A stretch of DNA of 64,000 nt, taken from positions 27,974 to 91,973 of the forward strand of contig CAJWHM010000003.1 of the NCBI GenBank assembly GCA_913041125.1. The letters are read 5' to 3'. This document shows, piece by piece, positions 1 to 11,081 of this stretch (within the stretch, counting starts at the first letter, position 1; each line of letters opens with the position of its first letter). Under the pieces are notes generated by a model. The model ran no database searches, was not told where the DNA came from, and was given only the letters and a program-made list of their open reading frames with translations. A program made the position numbers and the translations under genes. This stretch comes from an uncultured Bacteroidota bacterium (lineage in GTDB: Bacteria; Bacteroidota; Bacteroidia; Flavobacteriales; Flavobacteriaceae).

Positions 1-387
1 ACCTATTAAAGGTACCATAGCCAGTTGAAAAGGATAATTCCAAGGAGAGATCATTAGAACTGTTCCATATGGTTCTGAGAGTAAAAAGTCCTGTGAAGGA
101 AAATTAATAAGACTTCCCGAGACCCTCCTAGGGGCTGACCAATCTTTCAAATATTTGATAAATATTTCAATTTCTTTTTGAACCATCAAAAATTCACTTG
201 TGTAAGCCTCAAAAATTGGTTTTTTTAAATCATTATACAATGCTTCGTAAATATTATCTTCCCTCGCTAAAAGCTCTTTTTTTAATTTCTTAAGAAATTG
301 AATTCGAACGTTGACTGACTCATTTTTATGACTTTTAAAAAACCTTTCATGCTTCTCTCTAAGGGCTATAATTGAAGATTGATTCAT
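1..387 (-). CDS. Aldehyde dehydrogenase family protein (5' part, cut by window edge)
   Basis: My translation of the minus strand from the ATG at 387 stays open for 129 codons to the window edge and is absent from the ORF track. It starts MNQSSIIALREKHERFFKSH and contains EPYGTVLMISPWNYPFQLA, the N-terminal cofactor-binding region of the aldehyde dehydrogenase superfamily. The helical N-terminus, with residues such as LYNDLKKPIFEAYTSEFLMV, resembles the shorter class-3-like enzymes that oxidise fatty or aromatic aldehydes with NAD(P). The catalytic cysteine and glutamate lie outside the window, so activity and substrate cannot be judged. It is divergent from the ilv operon, and a TATCTTTG element sits just upstream. 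Confidence 0.85.
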   Translation of the reverse strand, partial: MNQSSIIALREKHERFFKSHKNESVNVRIQFLKKLKKELLAREDNIYEALYNDLKKPIFEAYTSEFLMVQKEIEIFIKYLKDWSAPRRVSGSLINFPSQDFLLSEPYGTVLMISPWNYPFQLAMVPLIG

Positions 388-405
388 AACCTAGTTTTTT
401 GAATT

Positions 406-413
406 CAAAGATA
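406..413 (-). promoter_or_regulatory. Putative -7 promoter element of the aldehyde dehydrogenase gene
   Basis: The minus strand reads TATCTTTG, an exact match to the Bacteroidota -7 consensus TAnnTTTG, ending 18 bases before the ATG at 387. There is no TTG at the ideal -33 distance, although a TTG lies 11 bases upstream. Position and match are seen; function is inferred. Confidence 0.4.
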
Positions 414-588
414 ACAGAAAAAAACAACCATACTTTTTGTAGTAGTTGAGTGTATTAAAAAACTAAAATAAACTATCTGTAAATCAGTTAATTAAATGTT
501 AATATTAATATTTGAGTATAACACAGAATAATTAGGATGTTAATTTAAATTTTAAACAAAAATTATATTAGTGTTATAATTTTTATAG
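414..588. other. Divergent intergenic region between aldehyde dehydrogenase and ilvD
   Basis: This is the longest gene-free stretch in the window. It is very AT-rich with several AATTAA/TTAAT runs. I see no leader peptide rich in branched-chain codons, no clear attenuator hairpin plus T-run and no exact TAnnTTTG element on the plus strand; the closest is AATATTTG near 507-514. It must hold the ilv operon promoter, but I cannot place it. Confidence 0.4.
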
Positions 589-2265
589 ATGAAGCTCAAT
601 AAATTTAGCCAAGCTGTAACACAAGATCCAACTCAACCTGCTGCTCAAGCAATGCTTCATGCTATAGGACTTACAAATGAAGACTTTAAAAAACCTTTAA
701 TAGGTATAGCATCCACGGGTTACGAGGGTAATCCTTGTAATATGCATTTGAATGATTTGGCACAAGATATTAAATTGGGTATTAATGCTCAATCTCTAGT
801 AGGATTAGTTTTCAATACTATTGGGGTGAGCGACGGAATTTCAATGGGTACACCTGGAATGCGATTTTCTCTTCCATCAAGAGATGTTATTGCTGATTCA
901 ATTGAAACTGTTGTACAAGCCATGTCATACGATGGAGTTGTTACTATAGTAGGGTGTGATAAAAATATGCCTGGAGCATTAATGGCATTATTAAGATTAA
1001 ATAGGCCATCAATTTTAGTTTATGGTGGAACAATCTCTGCAGGATGTCACAATGATAAGGAGCTTGATGTAGTTTCTGCTTTTGAAGCCTGGGGAGAAAA
1101 AGTATCAGGTAAAATTGATGAAAAAGAGTTTAAAAATATTATCAAAAACGCATGTCCAGGTGCAGGTGCTTGTGGGGGCATGTATACAGCAAACACGATG
1201 GCCTCCGCCATAGAGGCGTGTGGCATGGCTTTACCCTATAACTCATCCAATCCTGCTATAAGTTCAAATAAAAAAAAGGAATGCGAATCATTAGGGGAAT
1301 ATTTAAAACATATATTGGTACATGATTTAAAACCAAGAGATATTGTAACAAAAAGGTCTCTAGAAAATGCATTAAGATTAATTGCAGTTCTAGGAGGTTC
1401 TACAAATGCAGTTCTTCATTTTTTAGCTATTGCAAAGGCTGCCGAAATAGAGCTTTCAATAGATGATTTTCAAAAAATTAGTGATACAACACCTTTTTTA
1501 GCAGATTTAAAACCCAGTGGGAAGTATCTTATGAAAGATTTGCATGCAGTTGGTGGTGTACCAGCTGTAATGAAATATATGCTGGAATTAGGAATGCTCC
1601 ATGGAGACTGTATTACAGTTACAGGAAAAACTTTAGCAGAAAACCTTTCAAAAGTTCCTGGATTGGAAAAAAATCAAAACATTATTCGTCCGATAGAAAA
1701 ACCAATCAAATCAACTGGACACATTCGTATTTTGAAAGGGAATCTTGCAACCATGGGATCTGTTGCAAAAATTACAGGAAAAGAAGGTTTACTTTTTAAA
1801 GGACCTGCTCGTGTGTTTAATGGAGAGTATGAAGCAAACGATGGTATAAAAAGTGGGAAAGTTAAAAAAGGTGATGTTGTTGTGATTCGCTATGAAGGAC
1901 CAAAAGGTGGACCAGGTATGCCAGAAATGTTAAAGCCTACAGCTGCAATTATGGGAGCAGGTCTTGGAAAAAGTGTTGCATTAATAACTGATGGAAGATT
2001 TTCAGGTGGTACACACGGATTTGTAGTGGGACATATTGTTCCTGAGGCTCAAGAAGGAGGAAATATAGCACTTGTAGAGGATGGTGATGAAATAATTATT
2101 GACGCAGAACAAAATATAATTACATTAAAAGTTAGTGATAAGGAACTTATCAATAGAAAGTCTAAGTGGATACAACCTCCATACAAATTTAAAAGCGGGA
2201 TTCTTTTTAAATATATTAAAAACGTTTCTAATGCTTCAGAAGGCTGTGTAACAGATTCTAAATAA
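589..2265 (+). CDS. ilvD: Dihydroxy-acid dehydratase
   Basis: IlvD dehydrates 2,3-dihydroxy-isovalerate and 2,3-dihydroxy-3-methylvalerate to the 2-keto acids, the third common step of valine and isoleucine synthesis, in the cytosol. The 558 residues are the family's normal length. Family signatures are present: GCDKNMPG around residue 123 and [15 protein letters not shown] around 190-205. Three cysteines at about 50 (GNPC), 123 (GCDK) and 195 (GACGG) match the ligand pattern of the iron-sulfur enzyme. The C-terminal [19 protein letters not shown] is typical. It is the first gene of ilvD-B-N-C-A, with a 28-base gap to ilvB. The ATG at 589 gives a standard N-terminus. Confidence 0.97.
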   Translation: MKLNKFSQAVTQDPTQPAAQAMLHAIGLTNEDFKKPLIGIASTGYEGNPCNMHLNDLAQDIKLGINAQSLVGLVFNTIGVSDGISMGTPGMRFSLPSRDVIADSIETVVQAMSYDGVVTIVGCDKNMPGALMALLRLNRPSILVYGGTISAGCHNDKELDVVSAFEAWGEKVSGKIDEKEFKNIIKNACPGAGACGGMYTANTMASAIEACGMALPYNSSNPAISSNKKKECESLGEYLKHILVHDLKPRDIVTKRSLENALRLIAVLGGSTNAVLHFLAIAKAAEIELSIDDFQKISDTTPFLADLKPSGKYLMKDLHAVGGVPAVMKYMLELGMLHGDCITVTGKTLAENLSKVPGLEKNQNIIRPIEKPIKSTGHIRILKGNLATMGSVAKITGKEGLLFKGPARVFNGEYEANDGIKSGKVKKGDVVVIRYEGPKGGPGMPEMLKPTAAIMGAGLGKSVALITDGRFSGGTHGFVVGHIVPEAQEGGNIALVEDGDEIIIDAEQNIITLKVSDKELINRKSKWIQPPYKFKSGILFKYIKNVSNASEGCVTDSK

Positions 2266-2293
2266 ATATGAGAATAAAAAATAAGATCAATTA

Positions 2294-3991
2294 ATGCCAA
2301 AAAAAATTGCTATTACAGGAGCAGAAGCTGTTATTCGATCGTTACTTGCTGAAGATGCCAATTTAGTTTTTGGTTATCCAGGTGGTGCTATTATGCCTAT
2401 CTATGATGAACTTTTTAAATTTCAAGATAAACTTCATCATGTATTAACAAGACATGAACAAGGAGCAACACATGCAGCTCAAGGATATGCTCGAACCTCA
2501 GGCAAGGTTGGTGTTGCTATGGCAACCTCTGGTCCAGGAGCAACAAATTTAGTAACAGGTATTGCTGATGCACAAATCGATTCTACACCAATGGTTTGCA
2601 TAACAGGCCAAGTTGCATCTCATTTGTTAGGATCTGACGCTTTTCAAGAAACAGATATAATTGGAATTTCAACACCAGTTACAAAATGGAATTATCAGAT
2701 TACCAAAGCATGTGAAATACCAGAAATTATGGCTAAGGCCTTCTATATTGCCCGTACAGGCAGGCCAGGTCCTGTTTTGATCGATATTACAAAAGATGCA
2801 CAGTTTGAAACTTTTGACTACTCATACCAAAAATGTTCTGGTATTAGAAGTTATACGCCAATTACAACACTTTCAAATAAAGAAGTTGAAAAAGCGGTTG
2901 AGTTGATCAATAAATCTGAAAAACCACTTGTGGTCTGGGGACAAGGAGTCATACTAGGTAATGCTGAAGAAGAATTAAAAATTTTTTTAGAAAAATCTGG
3001 TATACCCGCTGCCTGGACCATATTGGGCCTTTCAGCTATATCTACAGATCATCCTTTAAACAGAGGTATGGTTGGTATGCATGGAAATTATGCTCCAAAT
3101 ATCTTAACTAATGAGTGTGACTTACTCATAGCTATAGGTATGAGATTTGATGATAGGGTAACAGGTGATCTAAAAACTTATGCTAAACAAGCCAAAATCA
3201 TACACTTAGAACTTGATCCTGCTGAAGTAAACAAAAATGTTCATGTAGATTTAGCTTTGATCTCCGATTGTAAGATTTCTTTAAAGGAATTAATTAATAA
3301 CATAGAAACAAAAACATATCCAGATTGGATTAAACGTTTCGATGAATTAGATAAAATTGAATATGATAAAGTTATACACTCCGACTTATTTCCTAGTAAA
3401 GATGGATTGACAATGGGAGAAAGTATAAAAATAATTAATAAACATTCAAATAACGATGCAATAATCGTTACAGATGTAGGACAACATCAAATGGTAGCAT
3501 GCCGATATGCAAAGTTTATTAGATCAAAAAGTAATGTTACTTCTGGCGGTTTAGGAACTATGGGATTCGCCCTGCCTGCAGCCATAGGTGCAAAAATGGG
3601 TGCAATAGAAAGAGAAGTTGTTGCGGTTATAGGTGATGGTGGATATCAAATGACAATTCAAGAATTAGGGACTATTTTTCAACAACAAATTGCAGTGAAA
3701 ATCGTTGTGCTAAATAATGATTTTCTAGGTATGGTTAGACAATGGCAGCAGTTATTTTTCGATAAAAGATATGCCTCAACTGAAATGGTAAATCCAGACT
3801 TTGTAACTATAGCTAAAGGGTATAGAATAAGAGCAAAAAGAGTAGAAAAGAGAAAAGATTTAGATAAAGCAGTTAAAGAAATGATAGATTCTAAAGAACC
3901 ATTTTTTCTAGAAATATGTGTTGAAAAAGAGGATAATGTTTTTCCTATGATACCCTCGGGGGCAAGTGTTTCGGATATTAGATTAGAATAA
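2294..3991 (+). CDS. ilvB: Acetolactate synthase large (catalytic) subunit
   Basis: This thiamine-diphosphate enzyme condenses pyruvate with pyruvate or 2-ketobutyrate, the committed step of branched-chain synthesis. The 565 residues show the standard three domains. The N-terminal ThDP-activating glutamate is in RHEQGATHAAQGYAR (Glu55), the FAD-binding middle domain includes GMRFDDRVTG, and the C-terminal ThDP/Mg motif runs from GDGGYQMTI (about 447) to the LNND pair. The next gene encodes its regulatory subunit one base downstream, implying co-translation. Nothing is truncated. Confidence 0.97.
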   Translation: MPKKIAITGAEAVIRSLLAEDANLVFGYPGGAIMPIYDELFKFQDKLHHVLTRHEQGATHAAQGYARTSGKVGVAMATSGPGATNLVTGIADAQIDSTPMVCITGQVASHLLGSDAFQETDIIGISTPVTKWNYQITKACEIPEIMAKAFYIARTGRPGPVLIDITKDAQFETFDYSYQKCSGIRSYTPITTLSNKEVEKAVELINKSEKPLVVWGQGVILGNAEEELKIFLEKSGIPAAWTILGLSAISTDHPLNRGMVGMHGNYAPNILTNECDLLIAIGMRFDDRVTGDLKTYAKQAKIIHLELDPAEVNKNVHVDLALISDCKISLKELINNIETKTYPDWIKRFDELDKIEYDKVIHSDLFPSKDGLTMGESIKIINKHSNNDAIIVTDVGQHQMVACRYAKFIRSKSNVTSGGLGTMGFALPAAIGAKMGAIEREVVAVIGDGGYQMTIQELGTIFQQQIAVKIVVLNNDFLGMVRQWQQLFFDKRYASTEMVNPDFVTIAKGYRIRAKRVEKRKDLDKAVKEMIDSKEPFFLEICVEKEDNVFPMIPSGASVSDIRLE

Positions 3992-3992
3992 C

Positions 3993-4523
3993 ATGAAAAA
4001 TATAACTTATACTATATCAGTTTATGCGGAAAATAATATTGGTTTACTTAACAGGATTTCTGCAATTTTTTTAAAGAGACATATTAATCTAGAAAGTTTT
4101 TCAACGTCTGCCTCAGAAATTTCAGATGTCTTTCGCTTTGTTATCGTAGTGAATACAGACTCGGAGAGAGTAAGAAAAATTGTTCAACAAATTGAAAAAC
4201 AAGTAGATGTAATTAAAGCTTTTTATCATACTGATGAGGAAACTATTTTTCAAGAAAACGCTTTATATAAGGTTAAGTCAAGTTCATTATTTGAAGAAAG
4301 ACACATTCAAAACATCATTAAATCAAGTCATGCAACCATTGTTACTGTTTCACCTGAATTTTTTGTTATTGAATTAACTGGTTTTAGAGAAGAGACAGAA
4401 AAATTAAGAAAAGATTTAGAGCCATATGGACTTCTACAATTTGTTCGTTCTGGAAGGATCTCGGTAACAAAAGCTAAAATGGGAATATCAGAAATATTAA
4501 ATACTTTTAAAAAAAATAATTAA
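3993..4523 (+). CDS. ilvN: Acetolactate synthase small (regulatory) subunit
   Basis: The 176-residue protein begins with an ACT domain ([20 protein letters not shown], residues 7-26), the fold that binds valine and mediates feedback control of the large subunit. The C-terminal half carries the acetolactate synthase small-subunit domain with [20 protein letters not shown]. The length falls between the short and long bacterial versions and is typical for Bacteroidota. The start ATG comes directly after the ilvB stop, and ilvC follows after 8 bases. Confidence 0.95.
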   Translation: MKNITYTISVYAENNIGLLNRISAIFLKRHINLESFSTSASEISDVFRFVIVVNTDSERVRKIVQQIEKQVDVIKAFYHTDEETIFQENALYKVKSSSLFEERHIQNIIKSSHATIVTVSPEFFVIELTGFREETEKLRKDLEPYGLLQFVRSGRISVTKAKMGISEILNTFKKNN

Positions 4524-4531
4524 TACAAATC

Positions 4532-6004
4532 ATGTCAAATTACTTTAATCAATTATCGCTCAGAGATCAACTTCATCAATTAGGTCAATGTAGATTTATG
4601 GAAGCTTCAGAATTTGAAAATGGAATTAAAACACTAAAAGGGAAAAATATTGTTATAGTTGGCTGTGGCGCCCAAGGTCTTAATCAGGGATTAAATATGC
4701 GTGATTCAGGACTAACAATTTCATATGCACTACGATACTCTGCAATTGAAAATAAAAGACCTTCATATTTAAATGCCACAAAAAATGAGTTTAAAGTGGG
4801 AAAATTTGAAGAATTAATCCCAACTGCAGATGTTGTTATAAACTTAACGCCTGATAAAAACCATTCGTCTGTTGTAAAAGAGGTTATGCCTTTAATGAAA
4901 AAAGGTGCTACACTATCATATTCCCATGGATTTAATATAGTTGAAGAAGGTATGAAAATTCGTGAAGATTTAACTGTTATAATGGTTGCTCCTAAATGCC
5001 CTGGGACAGAAGTTCGTGAAGAATATAAAAGAGGTTTTGGTGTTCCGACTTTGATAGCTGTTCACCCAGAAAATGATCCTGATGGACATGGACTTGAGCA
5101 AGCAAAAGCTTATGCATATGCTACAGGTGGGCATCGAGCTGGTGTACTTGAGTCTTCATTTGTTGCAGAAGTTAAATCTGATTTAATGGGTGAGCAAACC
5201 ATTCTTTGTGGCGTTTTACAAACAGGGTCAATCCTATGTTTTGATAAGATGGTTGAAGAAGGTATAGATCCAGGATATGCTGCAAAATTAATTCAATATG
5301 GTTGGGAGACTATTACTGAAGCATTAAAGCATGGTGGAATAACCAACATGATGGATCGACTATCAAATCCAGCTAAAATAAAAGCGTTTGAACTTTCGGA
5401 AAAATTAAAGACAATTTTAACACCTCTTTTTCAAAAACATATGGATGATATTATGTCAGGACATTTTTCCAAAACAATGATGGAAGATTGGGCGAATGAT
5501 GATAAAGATCTTTTTTCTTGGAGAGCAGCAACAGGTGAAACTGCTTTTGAAAAAACTAAAATTACAGATCAGAATATTACAGAACAAGAGTTTTTTGACA
5601 AAGGTATATTAATGGTTGCTTTTGTTCGTGCTGGTGTTGAATTAGCATTTGACACAATGGTAGATGCAGGAATTAAAGAGGAATCAGCATATTACGAATC
5701 TTTGCATGAAACACCTCTTATTGCTAACACTATAGCAAGAAAAAAACTTTTCGAAATGAATCGTATTATTTCTGATACAGCAGAATACGGTTGTTATTTA
5801 TTTGATCACGCAGCTAAACCTTTACTTGCTAGTTTTATGAAGAATATAAAAAGTGATGTTATTGGTAGTGGAATCAATTCCATTGATACTGGTGTTGATA
5901 ATAAAAAACTAATTGATATTAATGAAATCATAAGATATCACCCAGTTGAAATGATTGGTTATGAACTTCGTTCATCAATGATTGCAATGAAGAAAATTTT
6001 GTAA
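4532..6004 (+). CDS. ilvC: Ketol-acid reductoisomerase, class II (long form)
   Basis: IlvC isomerises and reduces acetolactate or acetohydroxybutyrate with NADPH. At 490 residues it is the long, class II form with a duplicated C-terminal knotted domain, as in E. coli, rather than the roughly 330-residue class I form. The nucleotide-binding loop is [11 protein letters not shown] near residues 44-53. Catalytic acidic residues lie in segments such as [18 protein letters not shown] and the repeat-related [16 protein letters not shown]. Its stop codon overlaps the ilvA start in a TAATG junction. Confidence 0.96.
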   Translation: MSNYFNQLSLRDQLHQLGQCRFMEASEFENGIKTLKGKNIVIVGCGAQGLNQGLNMRDSGLTISYALRYSAIENKRPSYLNATKNEFKVGKFEELIPTADVVINLTPDKNHSSVVKEVMPLMKKGATLSYSHGFNIVEEGMKIREDLTVIMVAPKCPGTEVREEYKRGFGVPTLIAVHPENDPDGHGLEQAKAYAYATGGHRAGVLESSFVAEVKSDLMGEQTILCGVLQTGSILCFDKMVEEGIDPGYAAKLIQYGWETITEALKHGGITNMMDRLSNPAKIKAFELSEKLKTILTPLFQKHMDDIMSGHFSKTMMEDWANDDKDLFSWRAATGETAFEKTKITDQNITEQEFFDKGILMVAFVRAGVELAFDTMVDAGIKEESAYYESLHETPLIANTIARKKLFEMNRIISDTAEYGCYLFDHAAKPLLASFMKNIKSDVIGSGINSIDTGVDNKKLIDINEIIRYHPVEMIGYELRSSMIAMKKIL

Positions 6005-7254
6005 TGAAGCCTTTTCCATCTACAAATGGAGTTAACAGTGCCATTAAAAGATTAAAGGGTCTTACAAGATTAACTCCTTTAGAATACAGCAAGCGCTTAT
6101 CAGATTTAATAAATTCATCAGTTTATTTAAAACGTGAAGACGTCCAACAAATTAGATCTTTTAAGATTAGAGGTGCTTACAATAAAATTGCATCTTTAGG
6201 AAAAGATCAGATTAAAAATGGAATCGTTTGTGCCAGCGCTGGAAATCATGCTCAAGGATTTGCTTTTTCTTGTCAAAAATTAAAGATTAAGGGGGAGATT
6301 TATATGCCAGCTACAACTCCTCAACAAAAGATTTCACAGGTAAGAATGTTTGGAGGTGATTTTATTGAAATAATTCTTGATGGTGATACCTACGATGCGT
6401 GTCAAGAAGTAGCATTATTATCTGCAAAATCTTCAGGTAAACCATTTATACACCCTTTTGATGATGCAGAGGTGATTGAAGGACAGGCTACCATTGCAAT
6501 TGAGATGCTAAACCAGTTTTCAAAAGAATTTGATTATATTCTTGTCCCTATCGGTGGTGGTGGCCTAATATCTGGTATAATTACAGTTTTTAAAGAATTA
6601 TCTCCTAAGACAAAAATTATTGGTGTAGAACCTGAAGGTGCACCATCAATGAAAAACTCAATACAATATGGAAAGAGAATATCATTAAAAGAAATGGATG
6701 GTTTTGTAGATGGCGCAGCTGTTCGTCAAGTTGGAAAAATACCTTTCGAAATTTCAAAATCCTGTTTAGATGATATTATTCTTGTTCCAGAGGGTAAAAT
6801 ATGTAAAACTATACTAGAACTTTATAACAAAGATGGAATAATCGCTGAGCCAGCAGGTGCCTTAGCAGTCGCTTCTCTAGATATAATTACTGAAAAACTA
6901 AAAGGTAAAAATACTGGTGTTTTAATCTGTGGTGGGAATAATGATATTTTTCGTATGCCAGAAATCAAGGAACGTGCCCTTTTATATGATGGGCTGAAAC
7001 ATTATTTTTTAGTAAATTTTCCTAATCGTTCAGGTGCACTAAAACAATTTGTAACTCAAATACTTGGTCCAAATGATGATATAACTCATTTTGAATTTTC
7101 TAAAAAAAGTTTCAGAACAATAGCTCCAGCAGTAATAGGAATAGAGTTAAAGAACATTGAGGATTTTTCACTTTTGGTAGAACGGTTGAAAAAGCATAAC
7201 TTCCGCTTCGATTATTTGAACAAAAAACAAGATTTGTTTCAATTTTTAATCTAA
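6004..7254 (+). CDS. ilvA: Threonine dehydratase (biosynthetic)
   Basis: This PLP enzyme converts threonine to 2-ketobutyrate, the entry to isoleucine synthesis. The PLP lysine is in [11 protein letters not shown] (Lys54), and the phosphate-binding glycine loop is [10 protein letters not shown] near residue 186. The 416 residues include a C-terminal ACT-like regulatory domain ([18 protein letters not shown] onward), so the enzyme is probably isoleucine-sensitive rather than catabolic. It is translationally coupled to ilvC by one-base overlap. No ilvE or leu genes are present in the window. Confidence 0.95.
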   Translation: MKPFPSTNGVNSAIKRLKGLTRLTPLEYSKRLSDLINSSVYLKREDVQQIRSFKIRGAYNKIASLGKDQIKNGIVCASAGNHAQGFAFSCQKLKIKGEIYMPATTPQQKISQVRMFGGDFIEIILDGDTYDACQEVALLSAKSSGKPFIHPFDDAEVIEGQATIAIEMLNQFSKEFDYILVPIGGGGLISGIITVFKELSPKTKIIGVEPEGAPSMKNSIQYGKRISLKEMDGFVDGAAVRQVGKIPFEISKSCLDDIILVPEGKICKTILELYNKDGIIAEPAGALAVASLDIITEKLKGKNTGVLICGGNNDIFRMPEIKERALLYDGLKHYFLVNFPNRSGALKQFVTQILGPNDDITHFEFSKKSFRTIAPAVIGIELKNIEDFSLLVERLKKHNFRFDYLNKKQDLFQFLI

Positions 7255-7279
7255 AATTGCAAAAAAAGAAAAAGAAAAA

Positions 7280-8860
7280 ATGAATAATTATAATGCTCAA
7301 ATTCCCAAGGAATATGAAATTGAGCCATTGACTTGTGATGAATACCTTGTAAATGGCCAAATAAAAAAATGGAAAGGCGCAACATCAGAAGTCTATTCTG
7401 TTATTCAAACAAATGGATCACCAACTCTTTTAGGTACTATTCCAGATATGGAAACCGAAGCAGCACTTGAAGCTCTTGATGCTGCAAAAGATGCTTTTCA
7501 TAGAGGTCAGGGTGTTTGGCCAACAATGAAAGTTGGTGAAAGATTGAAATGTATGGAGAATTTTGTCAATAAGATGAAACTTCATAGGGAAGAAATTGTA
7601 AAACTTTTAATGTGGGAAATTTGTAAGAATAAATCTGATTCTTATAAAGAATTTGACAGAACTGTTGATTATATTAATGACACTATAGAAGCATACAAAA
7701 ATATTGATAGAAAGGGTGCTAAATTTGATGTCCAAGGTGGAGTATACGCACACATTCGAAGAGGTCCTTTAGGAGTTGTTCTTTGCTTAGGGCCATATAA
7801 TTATCCACTTAATGAAACTTTTTGTTTATTGATACCTGCAATTATAATGGGTAATACTGCAATTTTTAAGCCTGCTAAACATGGAGTTCTACTGATAGCA
7901 CCATTATTGAAAGCCTTCCAAGAAAGTTTCCCTCCTGGAGTTGTAAACATCTTATTTGGTAGAGGTAGAAAAATTGCATCTCCTATAATGAAAACAGGAT
8001 ATATAGACGTTCTTGCATTAATAGGGCACAGTTCTTCAGCAGTTTCTTTACAAGACCAGCATCCAAATAAAAATCGTTTACGACTAGTCCTAGGACTTGA
8101 GGCTAAGAATCCAGGTATTATTCTTCCTGACGCTGACTTAGATCATACAATTAAGGAATGCATTTCAGGTACACTTTCTTACAATGGACAAAGGTGTACT
8201 GCTTTAAAAGTTTTATATGTTCATGAATCTATAGTTGATGAGTTTAATAGCCGTTTTTCAAAAGCAGTAGATTCTCTAAAACTTGGTATGCCCTGGGATG
8301 ATTCTTTTTTGACACCTCTTCCTGAACCTTCAAAACCTGCTTACATTCAAAATTTGATTAAGGATGCTAAATCAAAAGGAGCTAAAATAATTAATAAAAA
8401 AGGGGGTGAGTTATCAGAAAATTACTCTTTTCCTGCAGTTATCTATCCTGTTTCGGAGGAAATGGATTTATATCATGAGGAACAATTTGGACCAGTAATT
8501 CCAATTATATCTTATCGTGAAATAGATGAACCGCTGGATGCAATGGCAGCATCAGAGTATGGCCAACAAGTTAGTTTATTTGGAAGAGATGTATCTAAGT
8601 TAGCTCCTTTGGTTGATACTTTGGCTAATTTAGTTTGTAGAGTTAATTTAAATTCTGCATGTCAAAGGGGCCCAGATGTATACCCATTTACAGGACGAAA
8701 GAATTCTGCTGTAAGTACACTAAGTGTTTATGATGCTCTTCGTTCTTTTTCAATTCGTACTTTTTTAGCTTCAAAGGATACATCATACAATAAAGAAATA
8801 TTAGAAGAATTACTCAATTCTGAAAAATCTAATTTTGTTTCAACAGAATATTTACTATAG
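7280..8860 (+). CDS. gapN: NADP-dependent glyceraldehyde-3-phosphate dehydrogenase-like (GapN) aldehyde dehydrogenase
   Basis: This 526-residue member of the aldehyde dehydrogenase superfamily most resembles non-phosphorylating GapN, which oxidises glyceraldehyde-3-phosphate directly to 3-phosphoglycerate and yields NADPH. Visible catalytic residues are Glu274 in GLEAKNPG and Cys306 in NGQRCTALK. The cofactor region is [16 protein letters not shown]. The C-terminal half has the GapN-like [22 protein letters not shown]. It follows ilvA by 25 bases in the same direction, so it may be co-transcribed and could supply NADPH to IlvC; that link is inference. The exact aldehyde substrate cannot be proved from sequence. 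Confidence 0.85.
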   Translation: MNNYNAQIPKEYEIEPLTCDEYLVNGQIKKWKGATSEVYSVIQTNGSPTLLGTIPDMETEAALEALDAAKDAFHRGQGVWPTMKVGERLKCMENFVNKMKLHREEIVKLLMWEICKNKSDSYKEFDRTVDYINDTIEAYKNIDRKGAKFDVQGGVYAHIRRGPLGVVLCLGPYNYPLNETFCLLIPAIIMGNTAIFKPAKHGVLLIAPLLKAFQESFPPGVVNILFGRGRKIASPIMKTGYIDVLALIGHSSSAVSLQDQHPNKNRLRLVLGLEAKNPGIILPDADLDHTIKECISGTLSYNGQRCTALKVLYVHESIVDEFNSRFSKAVDSLKLGMPWDDSFLTPLPEPSKPAYIQNLIKDAKSKGAKIINKKGGELSENYSFPAVIYPVSEEMDLYHEEQFGPVIPIISYREIDEPLDAMAASEYGQQVSLFGRDVSKLAPLVDTLANLVCRVNLNSACQRGPDVYPFTGRKNSAVSTLSVYDALRSFSIRTFLASKDTSYNKEILEELLNSEKSNFVSTEYLL

Positions 8861-8918
8861 ACTTTTAATTGAACCAAATTTTCTTTGGAGAGGTTGAGAT
8901 TTAGTTCCCTTATATAGA

Positions 8919-11081
8919 TTAAATATTTAACCAATAATTTATTTTAAACGTTAGGTTCCATCCAGTTGATATAGAAGGAAAAATAATTTCATTACTATTA
9001 AATACCAAAAATATATCTGATGCCGGTTTGTAACGCCACTGAAATCTTGAATTAAAATTCCAAAGACCTAGTTGTTCATTGAATTGAAAAAGGTTAGTAA
9101 AGAAAATTGTTTTTGTAAAAGTTAAGTTTGCTTTAAACCCTAAAAGCCAAAAAGAGTTTTCTTTCCAAGGGTAGGGTAACTTAATTTGATTATAATTTAT
9201 AACTGAATTTAGTTCTAAAAAAGGTTGAAATCGATAGCTTAATTCACTTAAAATTGCTTTTCGTTTACCTTTACTGTAATATCCACCAGCTATTGTCTCT
9301 ATAGAGTATGTAAAACGGTTTTGGGGTTTTGAATTATAAGAAATAGTAAAATTATTCCACGTATGTTCTGAATCTGCTTTTAATTCTGATATTCCTGTCC
9401 TTAAAGGATCAAAGCCTGAAAGTAGTTTGACAAATTGATTTCGGAAACTAATAGATAAACGACTTCTATTAATAAAATTAAACCTGTATTGTAATGTTGT
9501 CAATTTATCTTTATTTTCAAAAAGAGTATCAAAGAAATAAGTTTGGTTTAAACTAGGGCCGTGTGAAAGAAGAGAAGTTTTATCTTTTGTGTAATTTAAG
9601 TAAGCAGCTTTAGCTTGTATTTTAAAATAATTTTTTCTTGGAACAAAGCCAACTTCAGCAAAATAGTCTTCTGAAATATACTCTTGTTGAAGTAATAGAT
9701 TCCAATTAATTGACTGATAACCAATGTGGGATGCAAAAACACTTCCCTTATTAAATTCTTCATTATCAAAGGATTTTAAATATAATAATTTTCCATTCCA
9801 AAAATTATCCTCAGAAAAATAGTTGAACTCTAGTCCAATATTTTGATTGTAAGATGAATTAAAATTTCTAATATCGAAAGAATTCAATTCTTGTTTATTT
9901 ACATAAATTAAATTTAAATTTGATCGATCAAAAACCTTTTTTTGTAGACTTAAAACAGAAAAATTATTAGCTGACAAAGATAAATTTTCATCTTTTTGGG
10001 TTTGTATGGTCATCAAACCTAACCGCCATTTTTCGTCTAAATTCCCACTTATTCTAACCCCTCCTATAATTGGTACATTTAAACCAATTCTTCTAGAAAA
10101 AAAAGGTCTAATTGTTTGATAACCAAAATTTGAGAAAAGATCAGCATTCTCTAAAAAAAATTGTCTTCTTTCAGGAAAAAATAGTTCAAAACGATCTAGA
10201 TTGGTCACTTGTCGATCAATTTCAGCTTGAGAAAAATCAGGATTTAAAGTCACATCTAAATTCAAAGCAGAGGTTAGATTATATTTTAAATCTCCACCAA
10301 CTTTTATATTATTTTTATTTATTTTTTCATTTATCATGGTGGAATTACTTGCTCCATAGGGTATTAGGGATATATTATTTACTTGTTTTGGAGGTGGATC
10401 TTCCCAAACTAAAGAACCAGTGTAAGCAAGGGATACTGAAGGGAATTGGCGAGGTACAGGTGCCCAACTTGATTTTTCACTTGCTTTCAAATCTAAGCGA
10501 CTAAAATTAATCCCCCAAATTGAATTATTTTCATTATATCTAATCGATTTGAATGGTATACCAATTTCACAAATCCATTTATCTTCATCAAACTTTACTT
10601 TAGAATACCATTTTGAATCCCAATTTAAATCTACTCTTCTCCCGTCATACATTGTTCCATCCCACTGAGCACCGTATGCGTTTAGACCAAATGCAAAGCC
10701 TGTAGTTTGATTTATAAATGGATCAATTGCAACAAGGAAATTATCATTTTTACCAAAGGAAAAATCTCTTTTTAAAGATTCTATGACATAATTTCCTTTG
10801 ACTGTGTTGTTAAAAAAAATAATAGCTATATAAAAAAAATCCTCATCAAAACTAACTCTTGCTTCAGAAAATTGAGTTGCTTTTTCAGTATCTACAGGTG
10901 TAATCATAAAAAAATCTTTCGCAACATCAGCACTCTTCCAACTCAGTTCATTAAGTTCACCGTCAATTTTTATTTTATCAACTGCTTTACGAATAATAAG
11001 ATTATAATTTTTAAAGTTAATTTGCCCTTGACTATGATTTAAATAAAAGACAAGTATTATTAATATTCTGTATTTTTTCAA
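8919..11081 (-). CDS. DUF5916 protein with N-terminal CBM9-like domain, outer-membrane type
   Basis: The 720-residue protein starts with a signal peptide (MKKYRILIILVFYLNHSQGQ). Residues about 30-230 form a CBM9-like carbohydrate-binding domain (VDKIKIDGELNELSWKSADV opening). The rest is a DUF5916 region rich in alternating aromatic and polar residues, with FELFFPERRQFFLENADLF and the typical C-terminal strand YWLNI, suggesting a beta-barrel in the outer membrane. The family is widespread in Bacteroidota and has no firm function; older annotations call it a membrane-associated hydrolase. Its start overlaps the stop of the upstream glycosyltransferase by 4 bases. Confidence 0.85.
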   Translation of the reverse strand: MKKYRILIILVFYLNHSQGQINFKNYNLIIRKAVDKIKIDGELNELSWKSADVAKDFFMITPVDTEKATQFSEARVSFDEDFFYIAIIFFNNTVKGNYVIESLKRDFSFGKNDNFLVAIDPFINQTTGFAFGLNAYGAQWDGTMYDGRRVDLNWDSKWYSKVKFDEDKWICEIGIPFKSIRYNENNSIWGINFSRLDLKASEKSSWAPVPRQFPSVSLAYTGSLVWEDPPPKQVNNISLIPYGASNSTMINEKINKNNIKVGGDLKYNLTSALNLDVTLNPDFSQAEIDRQVTNLDRFELFFPERRQFFLENADLFSNFGYQTIRPFFSRRIGLNVPIIGGVRISGNLDEKWRLGLMTIQTQKDENLSLSANNFSVLSLQKKVFDRSNLNLIYVNKQELNSFDIRNFNSSYNQNIGLEFNYFSEDNFWNGKLLYLKSFDNEEFNKGSVFASHIGYQSINWNLLLQQEYISEDYFAEVGFVPRKNYFKIQAKAAYLNYTKDKTSLLSHGPSLNQTYFFDTLFENKDKLTTLQYRFNFINRSRLSISFRNQFVKLLSGFDPLRTGISELKADSEHTWNNFTISYNSKPQNRFTYSIETIAGGYYSKGKRKAILSELSYRFQPFLELNSVINYNQIKLPYPWKENSFWLLGFKANLTFTKTIFFTNLFQFNEQLGLWNFNSRFQWRYKPASDIFLVFNSNEIIFPSISTGWNLTFKINYWLNI

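Noticed and set aside
388-588. Leader attenuator or riboswitch upstream of ilvD
   Set aside because: No leader peptide with Ile/Val/Leu codons, no stable hairpin and no T-run were found; the region is simply AT-rich.
7112-7360. 82-codon minus-strand ORF across the ilvA-gapN junction
   Set aside because: Overlaps two well-supported genes; phenylalanine run comes from the A-rich leader of gapN read backwards.
10112-10504. 130-codon plus-strand ORF opposite the DUF5916 gene
   Set aside because: Shadow of the coding strand; composition rich in Leu, Gln and Tyr without family resemblance.
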